Shown here: positions 11,431 through 23,042 of the stretch, piece after piece
Layout: each line of letters opens with the position of its first letter
How positions within the stretch are numbered: the first letter of the stretch is position 1
NCBI GenBank assembly: GCA_000697475.1
Contig: JNEU01000884.1
Location: 1-57,129, forward strand
Direction: 5' to 3'
Length of the DNA: 57,129 bases
Origin: Lichtheimia corymbifera B2541
Taxonomy: Eukaryota; Mucoromycota; Mucoromycetes; Mucorales; Lichtheimiaceae
The notes under the pieces: model-generated
Told to the model about the DNA's origin: nothing
The model's database searches: none
What the model saw: the letters and a program-made list of their open reading frames with translations, nothing else
Program-made: the position numbers and the translations under genes

Positions 11431-11904
11431 ATGGTTACTCCTGTGGTGAAGCACAAGATCATCAAGAAGCGCACTGCTCCCTTCAAGCGCCATCAATCCG
11501 ACCGTTTCGCTCGTGTTGGTGTAAGTAGAGAGAGGATATCACATGATCTATATGTATACACGACAAGGTTGCTAAATGATTGGGGATGGATATTATAGGA
11601 ATCGTGGAGAAAGCCCAAGGGTATCGACAATGCTATGCGTCGTCGCTTCAAGGGTCAAGCTGCTATGCCCAAGATTGGTTACGGCTCTGCCAAGAAGACC
11701 CGCCACATGTTGCCCAATGGTTTCCGCAAGTTCACCGTTAGCAACGTCAAGCAACTCGACCTTTTGTTGATGCACAACCGTTCCTACGCTGCTGAGATCG
11801 CCCACAACGTCTGCGCCAAGAAGCGTGTTGAAATCATTGAACGTGCTGCTCAACTCAACGTCAAGGTCATCAACGCTGGTGCTCGTCTCCGCTCCCAGGA
11901 GTAA
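11431..11904 (+). CDS. RPL32: 60S ribosomal protein eL32
   Basis: Structural protein of the large ribosomal subunit. Two exons, 11431-11520 and 11599-11904, about 131 residues, a full-length eL32. Diagnostic segments: [58 protein letters not shown] and [12 protein letters not shown]. The 78-nt intron starts GTAAGT and ends TATTATAG. Codon use is strongly C-ending (AAG, CTC, GTC), shared with enolase at 53151 and fitting high expression. A pyrimidine-rich leader and no TATA box are typical of ribosomal-protein promoters. Confidence 0.97.
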
Positions 11905-14252
11905 ATTGATAGCGATGGTCTTTTATCTCTCTCTCACAATAAAAAGATGGAAAGTTAATTTACTTTGTACCCTTGCAGCAGCAGCTTTGCTCGTGTTTGA
12001 AGGTATCGGATAGATGGATGGTTACACTTTTTCTTGTGGGAATCACCGATAACTAAGCTGCATTGTTGTTGTTGGTTGGTTGGCATGGCATGTACGGATA
12101 AATGTTTTGAGCTGCTCGGCTTTCGTTGCCAAGAAAGATATGTGTGGATAATCGCCTTTTCAAGTCAACCCAACGTTTCGATCAGTTGCACTACTTGCTT
12201 AACGCCCATTTCCCGCGCCTCATCGTTGTTTCCTCAAATAGAAGGCTACGCGTTGAATGCTTTTTACAGTCATAGAATATTTCAGAAAGAATTGGATGGC
12301 AGACACACAACAAATACAAATCTACACGTGCTTGCTTGCCAGTGTATGTGATTTTCAACAGGCATCTCATTGGTGTCTTGTACCAATGTAATGTATTCCC
12401 CCAAGTCGCCCGTTCCTTGTGTTGTAATCGGCTCTTGCCGCTTGTTCCGCGTAATGCTCTTTCCATTGTAGGCTGAGGACCCAGATTACTTATATTTTTA
12501 GGCCATGGGCCAATTGGTTGATAATGAATAAGAGCAGTCATCGCGATTATGATTGTCTCAGCAAATGTTGCTCAAACTCCATTGGTGAACACGTTCTTAT
12601 GAAAAAAGTATGATATGTAGAGATGAAGAGTCCGGGGGATCTCAAAAAACCCGCGGTCCATGACGTATTTTCCAGAGGGGGAGGGTGAGAGATAGAGATA
12701 GAGAGACAGACAGGCGTGCACCTATCGGTGTGCAACGGTGAATAAGCAAATGCGCTATATGAAAAAAGTGAGAGATCTTTGCTGATGAGGATAAACTCTC
12801 CATAAACATCATGTAATACTAGCCACACAAAATCAACTCCACCACCACAACACCCGACAATTCATTGTTGTTGTTACGGATATTTGGCAAGCGGAGAGTA
12901 ATCGGCATTCAATGTAGATGCATTATCTCTCTTTTGTACCGGGAACCAAGGCAGGTCACGATGGTACTTTTTGCTTAGTAGGCTATACTGAATATCACAC
13001 GATGGTCATAGCGCCGAACGGGCCATGGTTTTTCATATGTGAGCATTGCCACCGACGTCTATGGAAGACGCACAATTTTACTCACGCTCTGGTTGACCTA
13101 TCACTGCCACAGGATTATACCTATCGACATTTAGTAACACGGAAACGTATCACTATGCCGAAATGTCCACCAGTCAACGCGTTCAAATTGTTTCTTATTC
13201 ACACACTCTAGGGAATAATCGCTGCGAATTACTCACCATCTGATGATCTCCCGCTCGAGCCACAAGTATAAACACCATGTATTTTAAACAAGGAAAGGAG
13301 CGGGCTTTCACATACACACACGCCGCAAAAACAAACAACAATACTGCTGGTGAGGAGGAGGAGTGAAGGGATCGGCCATCATATGGTGCGAACCATATCA
13401 TGTCATCTATGCCATTTTCAGGTTTTATTGTTGCCCTTATGCTCATCATGATCTCGGGAGCCAGCATCGGCAAAAGCATGAGCCAATGGCAAAGACTCTT
13501 TTTGTGCTTCGATCACTCCTGCTCATCAACGACCTTCTTGCAAGGCAGCTACCCCTTTGTGCAGGTTGTTTAGCTTAGAATTGATGTGATTCAACTGCAG
13601 ATCCTCTTGCTTAAATCCGCTCATGTTATTGAGATGCATGCAATGTTTCAGCACACTCTCATTGTTCAAGTATACAAATACACACACACACACACACACA
13701 CATCCTTGCATTTTGTATGGTGGATAACAAAGGTGATGTGCTACCATGATGATCAACTTTTATGAACCATATGATGTGATTCAACCATTATGCAATAGGA
13801 TGAGGCATTATAGCTCTTTTGTCGTTTTTGTATGCATTTTCGACTGATAGCAATGTCGTTTCCACGCGGTGACCATGCTTTTTCCTTTCAAGTTTACGTA
13901 TAAATGACATAAGCAGGAGTATCACTCATCGATGGGATGTTGCTTGAATAGGCTAATATATGTGTGATTTTGCTGGAACAAAAAGAGAACGTTTATTGAC
14001 CCGGGCGGTTCGGATGGGTGTATATGGAGAAAGAGACAGAGCAGCAACCCATGTGGGCAAGTCCGATCATGGACCCAGGGTGGGTGGAAGGCACACTCTT
14101 GTGTGTGTCACCAGTGCTCATGTTCTAGGCTCTCCTGCTCCCTTACCTTCCATTTTTGGTTTCCCCTTTCTGTTGGTGGATCGGGTCCCCCCTCGCTTTC
14201 AACTACTCCCCCCAAAAAGTCTTTTTGTAATATTGCACATGCTCGGAAAATG
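11905..14252. other. Intergenic
   Basis: About 2.3 kb after eL32 with no recognisable gene. It includes the (CA)n tract at 13681. ORFs such as the one at 12918-13211 lack promoter, splice or family support. Confidence 0.4.
13681..13702 (+). repeat. (CA)n microsatellite
   Basis: Eleven CA units in a row. Similar CA/TG tracts of 8-15 units occur at about 14852, 16469, 28391, 47259 and 49240. Confidence 0.95.
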
Positions 14253-14263
14253 TATATATAAAA
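14253..14263 (+). promoter_or_regulatory. TATA box of the ORF at 14327
   Basis: TATATATAAAA sits 74 bp upstream of the first ATG of the small ORF at 14327, followed by a pyrimidine-rich stretch suited to transcription initiation. Confidence 0.5.
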
Positions 14264-14326
14264 GCTCGTTCAATCATTTTACCATTCTACCTCCCCTTCT
14301 TTTCTACATCCGTTTTCAATTATACA

Positions 14327-14689
14327 ATGCTTGTCATGTCATCAATGATGCTCGATAACCAACAACAACAACACCATCAACAATCGCATTCGCGTGACCA
14401 ACACCCTCGTCGCAATTCCTTTTCATCATTTGTCCGCACCTTGTTGCTGTTTGTGTCGCCATCTGCCAACCATGACGACGAGACATCTTCCACAAGCAGT
14501 ATCCAGCAAGATATGCCAGACGAATGTAAAAAGGACTCCAATCACAATGACAGCCTTTTCATGGAAATGTATGTTTCCTTCCCAGCTCTCGAAGATCAAG
14601 ATGTCGCCGAAAACAACTCTTGTGCAGCAGAACAGCGAAATGGGACTTCCTCTTTCATTGTTGGCTCCAGTAATCGCGTCCTATGCTGA
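14327..14689 (+). CDS. Hypothetical small low-complexity protein
   Basis: Single-exon ORF of 120 residues, not recognised. The N-terminus is Met-rich, then Q/H-rich (NQQQQHHQQSHSRDQHPRR). A short hydrophobic helix follows (FVRTLLLFVSPS). The remainder is Ser/Asp/Glu/Asn-rich and ends SSNRVLC. A TATA box, a CT-rich leader and ACAATG at the start support expression, but a second overlapping frame (14394-14840) is also open and I cannot exclude chance. It stands alone in a 5-kb stretch, with the nearest genes more than 2 kb away. Confidence 0.45.
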   Translation: MLVMSSMMLDNQQQQHHQQSHSRDQHPRRNSFSSFVRTLLLFVSPSANHDDETSSTSSIQQDMPDECKKDSNHNDSLFMEMYVSFPALEDQDVAENNSCAAEQRNGTSSFIVGSSNRVLC

Positions 14690-17056
14690 TCGACTCTATA
14701 CATTCACCATTTTTGCATCCATTCTCATATACCAAACCTTCATGCTATTTCATCCTTGTTCAATTCATTGTATATTATCCCGAGCTTTTTCATGCCCCTC
14801 ACTATTTATCTATGTACAAAACAACAGAATTACTGTCTAGCACAGAAACTACCACACACACACACACACACGCTGGAGCAATCCATATCCTCCTTCTCCT
14901 CCTCTTCCATACATTATGCATGTAAACATTAATACAAAGCGCTTTCTGAAAGGCAATCCGCCCTTCCATATATGCGCAGGACGCACACAATTTTTTCTTC
15001 ATGCTTGTTGGGGTCTATTAGTTAGTACCTTACGGCCTATGTCAAATGCCGACTAGGCTTATTGACTAGACTCATCTAGATTCTTAGCTCACAACAGCAG
15101 CATCATGCTGTGTGCAATAAGATTCAACTTTCAGCACAGCTTGAAACATACACATACGCATTATACTGCAACTGCAATGTTGTTTGCAGTTGATGTCTCG
15201 TCTTTTTTTTTTTTTCGAAACAGCCTTTAAGGGATATAGTCTTTGTATATCATCATATGTCTATGTCAGTTGTCCTTGTGTATGTACACAAGCAAAATCT
15301 CGTTGCCTATCACAAGCAAAGTTGACAAGCCTCTCAACATGTGATTCGGTGCCAATGCCTCGTTCTTTGACATACACACAACACATTCGGCAAAAACCCT
15401 CTCATCACAAGATTTGCCACGCAACCTAGCCTTATTTTTCCCCTCGAGTAATAGCAGCGCCTACATGTATCATACTGCGTCTGATCAACATGGTGATAAA
15501 GTATGTGGGCATGATGAGGGTTTATGTATGTAGGTTAGCTTATAAAGTCATCCCCCTTGTGGTGTATAGTGGAGGCCATCACCCACTCGCACCAATAGCA
15601 GTAGTAGTAATGTGAGTGACTCTTTCTCTCACTCGCTCTTGGCATGATGATGATGTTGGGTGAGTGAGTGAGTGATTTTCCGCAAAAATGACTCGCGGCT
15701 TTTTTCTTCATGCATGTGCATAGGTGGGGAGCGAGAAAGAGTGAGAGAGACCTCTCTCTCCTGGCTGGGACAGAATTCTATGGCAAAGGCTCTTGATTGA
15801 AGAAATCCTTACTTTCCACTCCTTTCTGTGTGCAATGATGATGATGATGAATGTTGGGCCCCTCACTTTTTTTTTTGCTGCTGCTGCACCATGATTCATG
15901 TACTATAATATCATTATATATCATCTCTTCCATATCCGATCCGTGTCTATCACCATCGTCGATCATTATTATACCCCAATATGTAATACCATCATCATTG
16001 ATCTTTTAGAAATTCAGACTTGAAATGTTGTAATATGATTTGTCAGTTGAGCTTGATCTCTCTCTCTCTCTCTTAATAACACATAGCCCCCATATATGAA
16101 CAGGGACACAAAAATGCATCTTTCCTTGGCTGTACGTACATCCGATAAACGCCCTTTTGTGGTAGGTTACCCTTTACAATAATCCCCTTCCCCGCTTCAA
16201 ATCTCCCCTCCGCTTGTACAGTATTATCTGCACCTTTTAGTGGAAGATGCTTATTACACCTTGTATTTGTCTCAGCCTCATGTCTTTACTCCCCCCGCAG
16301 ACTTGTTGATCCAAAATCTTCCACTATATGCAAAACAAGTGTTCAAAAAAGAGAAAATGAGAGTATGCTTTATCCCTATGTTCAGTGGGGGATGATGGGG
16401 TTTCTATCCATCCATATCCACATTTCTCAATACATCCAGATGGGCTGTGGTAGGTGTTGCATCCCATACACACACACACACACACACGCACCTCCCTGAT
16501 TGGAGCAACGAACGTCACATGGTAAATGAATTGCTCTTTGAGGCTTTTGTTGCTCACATCGGATATTAACGGACCGTGTCTCCAAAAAGAACGTTGCCAA
16601 GTGGCTCATTATCATTGACGGATTATCCCCAATCCTTGTTGGCTACGCCATTATATCACCAACAATAGACCTGGGACATTCAGGTGGTATTGCTCAGCAG
16701 CAAGGGTACATGATCCAAGATCATCTGGTCAAAGAAACCCTGCATGTTTTAAAAGTGCCAAGGAGGAGAGCAAATAAAGAATGTTTGCTGCTGCATCAAC
16801 ACATGAATAATAGGTATTGAGAATCTCACCCAACCCCATCCAAGGGCGCATGGACACGTGACATGAACCATCAATGTGACAAGTCGGGTACGAATGAGCA
16901 GTTGTATTATTTGGATTGGATGTAAAAAAAAAGCAATGATTATCTAGAATGACTAGCCGATGCAAATATGGGAAAGAATGTTGCGTATGGTTGTTGATAC
17001 AAGGCGTGTGTGAGTTTGTGTGTGAGTGTGTGTAATGATTTTCAATGCTGGCAATT
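14690..17056. other. Intergenic
   Basis: About 2.4 kb with CT/GA-rich tracts (15620-15760, 16060) and two CA microsatellites (14852, 16469). No supported gene. Confidence 0.4.
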
Positions 17057-19719
17057 TCAATCCGAGTCTTCCTCATCTTCTTCATCAGACGAAGGTGCTT
17101 CGACCATTCTAACGCCGTTGATGGTGATTCCTTCATCTTCATTTTCTTCAACTTGTTCATCATCCTCATCTTCATCATCGTCTTCGTCCATAACGTCTTC
17201 ATTGTCGTCAGATGAGGCTTCTCCCATGCCCTCTGCATCTTCATCTTCATCGTCGTCGTCATCCTCCTCCAATAGAGCTCGCATTTCATCATCGTCGAAA
17301 TCATCTTCATCGTCATCCACATCGTCGATATCCTCATCATCATCAAGGCCACCGGGTATCGAGGACATCATGGCTCGCCAGACTTCATCTTCATTTTGTT
17401 CATCATCCACATCTTCACCCTCCAATTTTCGCTTCTTTTTGCTAGATTCCTCCTCATCCAAATCTTCACCAGCACGCTTTTGTTGGAAGTACTTGTGGAA
17501 AAAGATCTAATGTAAAAAAAAAGTCTCGTCTTAGTAACCCTTGTTTCCCGCTTGTGAATGCCTCAATCTTACCTCATCCACTGGTACATCCTCAATCTTT
17601 TTACGCCAGAATGCTTCAGAGTTGACAGGGATGGCATGCTCTTGTTGTGTATTACCACGCGTCATCAAAATACCGCCATCTTGACGACCAGGAAGAGGTT
17701 GCATAATAGATTTGCCACGTGTCGTTGCGGTCTTTTTGGGATTACGGTACACGAATCGATCCAAAAAGTGGATAAGTGTGTAGTTGTGCATGTCGGATTG
17801 TTCGGCAATCTTTTCATCGTTGAACAGCATATTGGCAAACTTGGCCACCGAGGGATGGTAGTGATTTCTGAAAGGTATCAATTCCCATAAGCAGCTGGTT
17901 TCGGCTTTGCTGAAACGGGGATCACGTTTGCGTCCATCGTAATAGTTGGCTCGTGCGCTGCTGTTTTGTGCTGGTTTCTTGTTGGATTTCTTCTTCTCAT
18001 CATCCTCATCCTCATCCTCATTGTCTTCCTCTTCAGAGGGTGCATCCTCAAAATGTTCATCTTCATCGTCTTCTTCTGCAGTCGTAAGCATGGCTCGCAA
18101 ACCAGGATGTGTCTCCGTCAACTATTATATAGATACCATGAGCACACCATTTGCATATAGGAAAAGGAAAACTTACCTGACTCAAGAGATACAAGACACC
18201 ACAAATGAATGGAGGTTGATGATGGCCTGAAATTTGCAACATACGTTTGACAAAAGCCTTGATACGCTTGAGATCGGTATCAGCACGAATAGCCTTGAAC
18301 AACAAATTCAAATACATGGTTTGCTTGGAAGTGGTCAAGAGTCGAGTATCAAGCAGCGATTCATAGAGAGTGCGATAGAATCGATCAGCTGCAAATTGTC
18401 TGGAGAGCGAAATGGTGAAAATGAGAGAAAGGGCTTGAATGGCAGTGTTGATGAAGGCTGTGTGGGTAATCTTGTAAAGAATCTCCAAATGTCTTTCCAC
18501 ACTATGATCCAAAACTTAGTATGCATTGACCTTTTTCTCTCCCACACTACAAACAACTTACATTTCATCGGCAATCTTGGCAAAGTGGAACGCACGATTG
18601 ACACCGGTAAGGATAGCAGCAATCATTTTGCTACGAACTTCATCCATTTCCTCAGCATTCTTCTTGGGCTCAGGCTTCTTCTTGCCATGCTTTCCACCCT
18701 TCTTTTTGTTCTTTTTCTTCTTATCATTGACAGGTACCAGCTTGACTTCACCGTTCTCTTCCTCCTTTTCAGCCAAATTCAATAAACGTCGGAAAAAGAT
18801 GAAATAGATCTCGATGAGCTTGTTGGCGACTGCGGTATCCTTGGCCGTCAAAATAGTCTGATTGAGGGTGATAAGCGAGTAGTACTGTGCACGCTCGGAT
18901 ACGTCAGGCAAAAGCAGCAATTGTTCAATTTCACGGACAACGAAGGATTTCATGCCGGGATGCGCCACCAATAAATCGATAATGAATTGTGATGCTTTGG
19001 CTGCCACCTTGTTCTCGGAATCACCAAGCTTGTTGACAAGCAATTTGAGCAAATTCTGTTCTTGTTCCGGCTTTCCGACAAGCAAATCATGAATGCATCG
19101 AACCATGGCCATACGAACATGAACAAGAGGATCATGGGAAAGTGCCTACACTCGGATGCATTAAGTCACCACCCATCCAATCACTTTTTTTTATCTATGA
19201 ACCTACCTCGATTTGCTGAACGAGTTGGAAGTAATACTTTTTCAAATGGTCCTCAAAGTACCACAAGACGAGATGCTTATCCTTGACACCATGAGCAGCG
19301 AGTGGTTGATCAGCAAAATACTTTAGCTTGCGGTCAGGAAGAACGGATCCAAGGAATAAATCCTTCAAACTCTCGAGTGCCATGACAGCCTCCTTTCGAC
19401 CCTTCTTTTTGGACATGGCCAGCATGGTATCCATGGTCTTTAAACTGTGGATAGGAGATTCTTGCACCAACAGCGTCAGAGCAGACACCTTGTCATTGAG
19501 TGTACCGGAAGCCAAAATGTTGGAAACAAAGTTGCGATCGCTGGTGGATAGGGCACCGGTCAAGTCGACGAGCTCATTCTCCTTCTTGAGTAGCTGTTTG
19601 GCGTATGACTTTTTCTCGGCGATCTTTTCAGCAGAGAGTTGCACATCGTTGGGAGTGATCTCTGGAAGTTCAATCGTGTACCATTGAGAGGTAGGTTCAA
19701 GGATCGCTTTGTCGGGCAT
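17057..19719 (-). CDS. MAK21: Mak21/Noc1 (CBF) ribosome biogenesis protein
   Basis: Nucleolar factor for assembly and export of pre-60S particles (Noc1; CEBPZ in animals). Five exons: 19719-19207, 19145-18562, 18501-18177, 18121-17573 and 17506-17057, about 806 residues. Matching segments: PTSQWYTIELP, YFADQPLAAHGVKDKHLVLWYFEDHLKKYYF, ALSHDPLVHVRMAMVRCIHDLL, HPGMKSFVVREIEQLLLLPDVSERAQYY, VNRAFHFAKIADEI, HTAFINTAIQALSLIF, LFKAIRADTDLKR, and in the CBF domain WELIPFRNHYHPSVAKFA and YTLIHFLDRFVYRNPKK. A Lys-rich loop, two acidic stretches and a very acidic C-terminus are typical. It lacks the long N-terminal extension of the yeast protein (about 1025 residues). The start is 189 bp below the neighbouring methyltransferase-like gene's stop, leaving little room for more. 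Confidence 0.95.
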
Positions 19720-19907
19720 GGCGATCGAGAGAGAAGAGAGAGACTGTATCAAAGGGAAGAAAGCTGATCGAGTCCTTTGCCCGAAAAATAATTTTTGCAG
19801 TGGCGGGCGGACAAATCAACAAAGGCACCACCACAACCACCACAATGCACACTGACCGATTGAATGAACACGCTTCTATTCAACTTTATATATAATATAA
19901 AAAAATT

Positions 19908-21170
19908 CTATAACACTTTGTACAAATGGACTTGGCTAATCTCATCCAATTCATCATCATGCAATTGATCTTGGAACCAACCTCCCTCATAATCCAACTT
20001 GATTTCCTTGACCCATCCTTTCATGAGTTTGGTTGGTGACATGTTGGCTTCTCGAAGCTGTTCTTGTAATGAGGGTAGGGTCACCAGCAGCAATCCTGAT
20101 CGTTTCTTTGTCTCGGACCGGATAAACTTCCAAATTTGCTGTTGTACGGGTAATTCATTGAAAAACTGGAATACATTGTTCATAACAACGATATCAGCTT
20201 GCTGATTGAGAAGTTCAGGCACCTGCTGGATATCTTTGCAAACAATCTATAGCGGGGGTGTGTTAAAGGATATCTATCTATATATCCATCCTGATAGCTT
20301 ACCTCCACCCGATCGCCCATTTTATACTTGTTGACCATCTCTTGTTGTAGCTTGCAGAACCATTCATTCAATTCCACACCAATCAACTTGCTTGCACGTG
20401 TAAACAGATAGCCGGAGTAAAGCACAGCACCTAATCGAGAACCGATATCCACAATCACCTTGTCCTTGACGCGGTTAGCCAAAGCCACCTGGTATAGGAA
20501 TTGCAGCTGCATGACCGATGCAGAGTGCGAAATGAAATCTGATAAAGCCATTAGCTCTATTATTTTGTTGCCAAGGATAACCCCTATTCCACTTACTCAA
20601 AGGTTGTGTGTTCCTTGACATGCAGTCAACACAATAATTACGCGAGAGCTTTCCACGATCGCACAAATCATCCACATCATCCTCGGTGAATAGGAATCCA
20701 TCCACATGGACCGTGTTTTGTTCCGTATACCCTGCAAACTAGATCATGTAACATATGAGATCCACTTTCCATATTGATAGAAGGATGACTTACGTCTTTG
20801 GTGTCTGGTATCATTGTCTTTTCACCTGGTGCTTCAGCTGATATCGGTACTCGAGATCGCAGGTCTTTTACAATACGTCCCAGTCGTTGCAACTTGGCAT
20901 CGCTCACAGGTTGAAATCCCTCGTCGTCATTGGTTTCCATGTCAAGATCGTCACTGCCATGGTCATGATTATGGAGCTGTTGGTGATACTCGTCTAAGGA
21001 AGCACACGATCGATCGTCAGCATAAGACAGAGAGGGTGTATCCCAAGTAGCGTACCAAGTGCTGAGCGTGCAAAAGCATCAAATTCATGCAACTGAGAGT
21101 CGTTCAGCTGCGAGATAAGGTTGATAAAGGCCTCCTTGGAGGTATTTAGGATGTTGTTTTCGGTTGACAT
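19908..21170 (-). CDS. SAM-dependent methyltransferase-like protein
   Basis: Five exons (21170-21056, 20993-20794, 20738-20597, 20538-20303, 20246-19908), about 343 residues. The N-terminal part (residues 1-105) is acidic and His-rich. The middle has TVHVDGFLFTEDDVDDLCDRG and a Cys-containing YCVDCMSRNTQPL. A Rossmann-type core follows: KVIVDIGSRLGAVLYSGYLF as motif I, KLIGVELNEWF as the acidic end of beta 2, and QADIVVMNNVFQFF as motif IV, with GLLLVTLPS near beta 5. This order fits a class I methyltransferase fold. Motif I is unusual, with DIGSRLG in place of DxGxGxG, so catalysis is not assured. Substrate unknown. Confidence 0.8.
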
Positions 21171-21989
21171 GCAAAAGGTAGTGATAGAATGGAATGCCAA
21201 AAAGAAATTGGGGGAGTCACAAGCTCACTTAAATTTATCTCCATGGCGATCCGCTGCAGTAGTACCTGACATTGATAAACCTTTGTTTCATTGACACCTT
21301 TTCCCATGATATACACACATCCTTAAAGTCATTACGTTGTCAATAAAGACATCACATCATTCTGTAACTTGTTCTCTCTCCTCGTATCTCCTTATCATGA
21401 TGAATGTGGATTTATGCACTCATGTAAGTCGTGGATGATAACTGCTATTGAGTTGAAGAGCCCTCCAAGTTACTATTACTACGACTTCTACTACTACTCT
21501 GGATTAGACCGATTCTCATGCAACATGTTGGATCGAATACAAACCATCTTTGGAATGATGTCAAATTCATACCCAGATGGCGCTTTGAGTGTCGCCATTA
21601 CCAAACTTATGGTATCATGCATCGAATTCCTCCTTTTCTTTTATAAATTGCTTTGCTTGAATGATGGAATTGAGGAATTAGAATAGACAAACCATCCTTG
21701 AAAGACACTTTCGATGGAATTGCTATCGTTTGATAATGATATCTAGTTACCATAGCGTATATGGAGCTTGTTGGCAACAAGATTGGAAAGTGTTTCTTTG
21801 TTGAGTGAGTCCGACATTGTACTTTTATGCAGGAAATGAACCAGGAGTGGATGCATGTGTACTTTGATGACTGTCCCAAGGTCAACAGCATACACACGTC
21901 ATTGACCATGGTACGGAATAAGATTTGTCAGCGAGTAGGACATTGGGTGGGAAAATCCATCACTCTCTTTCTTTGTTCCTTTATACGAT
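21171..21989. other. Intergenic, divergent promoters
   Basis: About 820 bp between the methyltransferase-like gene and the metallo-beta-lactamase gene. An ORF at 21369-21686 has a Tyr-rich run but no family or promoter support. I see nothing else. Confidence 0.4.
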
Positions 21990-22997
21990 ATGGTGGACAA
22001 CTTGGTTTCCCTTCCTACATTTGTACGGCTTTCTGAGCGTGTATGGCGAGTACTCGGCTTAAACCCAGGAAAATTCACTTTGCAAGGTATGCTTTTTTTT
22101 ATTTTGACTTTTTGCAATGGGGGTGGTGGGGTGACCAGCGATGGGACGATGACCATGTTGTCATTAGGCACCAACACCTATCTACTCGGCACGGGAGCAC
22201 GTAAACTGCTTATCGACGCAGGTCAAGGGATTCCTGAATATGTGCCGTTACTTGAAGAGTCTCTTAGGAGTATATCACCCAATGCATACATATCGGATAT
22301 CATTGTGACACACGCACACCCTGATCATTTTGGTGGACTCAAGGACATTCTCGCTTCATCCATCCTCAACAGTCGTCGTAATATTCGCATTCACAAGTAT
22401 CCAGCTTCCTCAAAGAATGCTGAAGGCCATCGTGGATTTCCTCAAGATGTCCCCTTTTCTCCACTGCAAGATAATCAAATCTTCAAGATCGATCCTTCAC
22501 TCACACTCCGAGTCCTCTATACCCCGGGCCATACAAAGGATCATTGTGCTTTTCTGCTTGAGGAAGAACAAAGCTTGTTCACCGCAGATTGTGTGCTGGG
22601 TCAAGGCACTGCTGTATTCGAAGACCTGTCAGAGTATCTCGAGGGATTACGTCGGTTATTGGCACTTGAACCAAAGCGATTGTATCCAGGACATGGCCCA
22701 GTCGTCGAAGACGGTGTTGCCAGAATCACCGAATATATCCAACATCGTGAAGAACGTGAGAAACAAGTCGTCAAGGTGATGACTTCAGAGGGACCAGAAA
22801 AGACATGGTCAGCAACAGACATTGCCGGCAAAATATACCAAGGTCTCCCAACTACCTTATTCCTAGCAGCTACCCGTGGTGTAGTATTACATTTACTCAA
22901 ACTCGAAAAGGATGGAAAAGTACGACTCACGGAAGGCACATCAGAAGGAAGCGATGTAATGGATCTTATTGATAAAGAATGGCGTTGGATTGGTTGA
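21990..22997 (+). CDS. LACTB2-type metallo-beta-lactamase fold hydrolase
   Basis: Likely endoribonuclease of the LACTB2 group (mitochondrial RNA turnover in animals). Two exons, 21990-22086 and 22168-22997, about 308 residues. N-terminus: VWRVLGLNPGKFTLQG joined to TNTYLLGTGARKLLIDAG, as in LACTB2. Zinc ligands: THAHPDHFGG (HxHxDH), the His in YTPGHTKDHCAFLLEEE, the Asp in TADCVLGQGTAVFEDL and the His in LYPGHGPVVEDG. The C-terminal ~80 residues fit the helix-turn-helix extension (IQHREEREKQV). The 81-nt intron is a multiple of three with no in-frame stop, so a retained intron would still translate. The gene ends 45 bp from the opposing Ett1-like gene. Confidence 0.93.
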   Translation: MVDNLVSLPTFVRLSERVWRVLGLNPGKFTLQGMLFFILTFCNGGGGVTSDGTMTMLSLGTNTYLLGTGARKLLIDAGQGIPEYVPLLEESLRSISPNAYISDIIVTHAHPDHFGGLKDILASSILNSRRNIRIHKYPASSKNAEGHRGFPQDVPFSPLQDNQIFKIDPSLTLRVLYTPGHTKDHCAFLLEEEQSLFTADCVLGQGTAVFEDLSEYLEGLRRLLALEPKRLYPGHGPVVEDGVARITEYIQHREEREKQVVKVMTSEGPEKTWSATDIAGKIYQGLPTTLFLAATRGVVLHLLKLEKDGKVRLTEGTSEGSDVMDLIDKEWRWIG

Positions 22998-23042
22998 TTA
23001 TATTAGAGACATGTATATGATGTAATTTAAAAACAAAGGTTT

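Noticed and set aside
12918..13211. 97-codon ORF with Cys/His residues (ICEHCHRRLW)
   Set aside because: No promoter, splice signal, repeat or family support; chance spacing of Cys and His.
17010..17510. Ser-rich ORF on the plus strand opposite MAK21 exon 5
   Set aside because: It is the complement of the acidic Asp/Glu codon run of Mak21.
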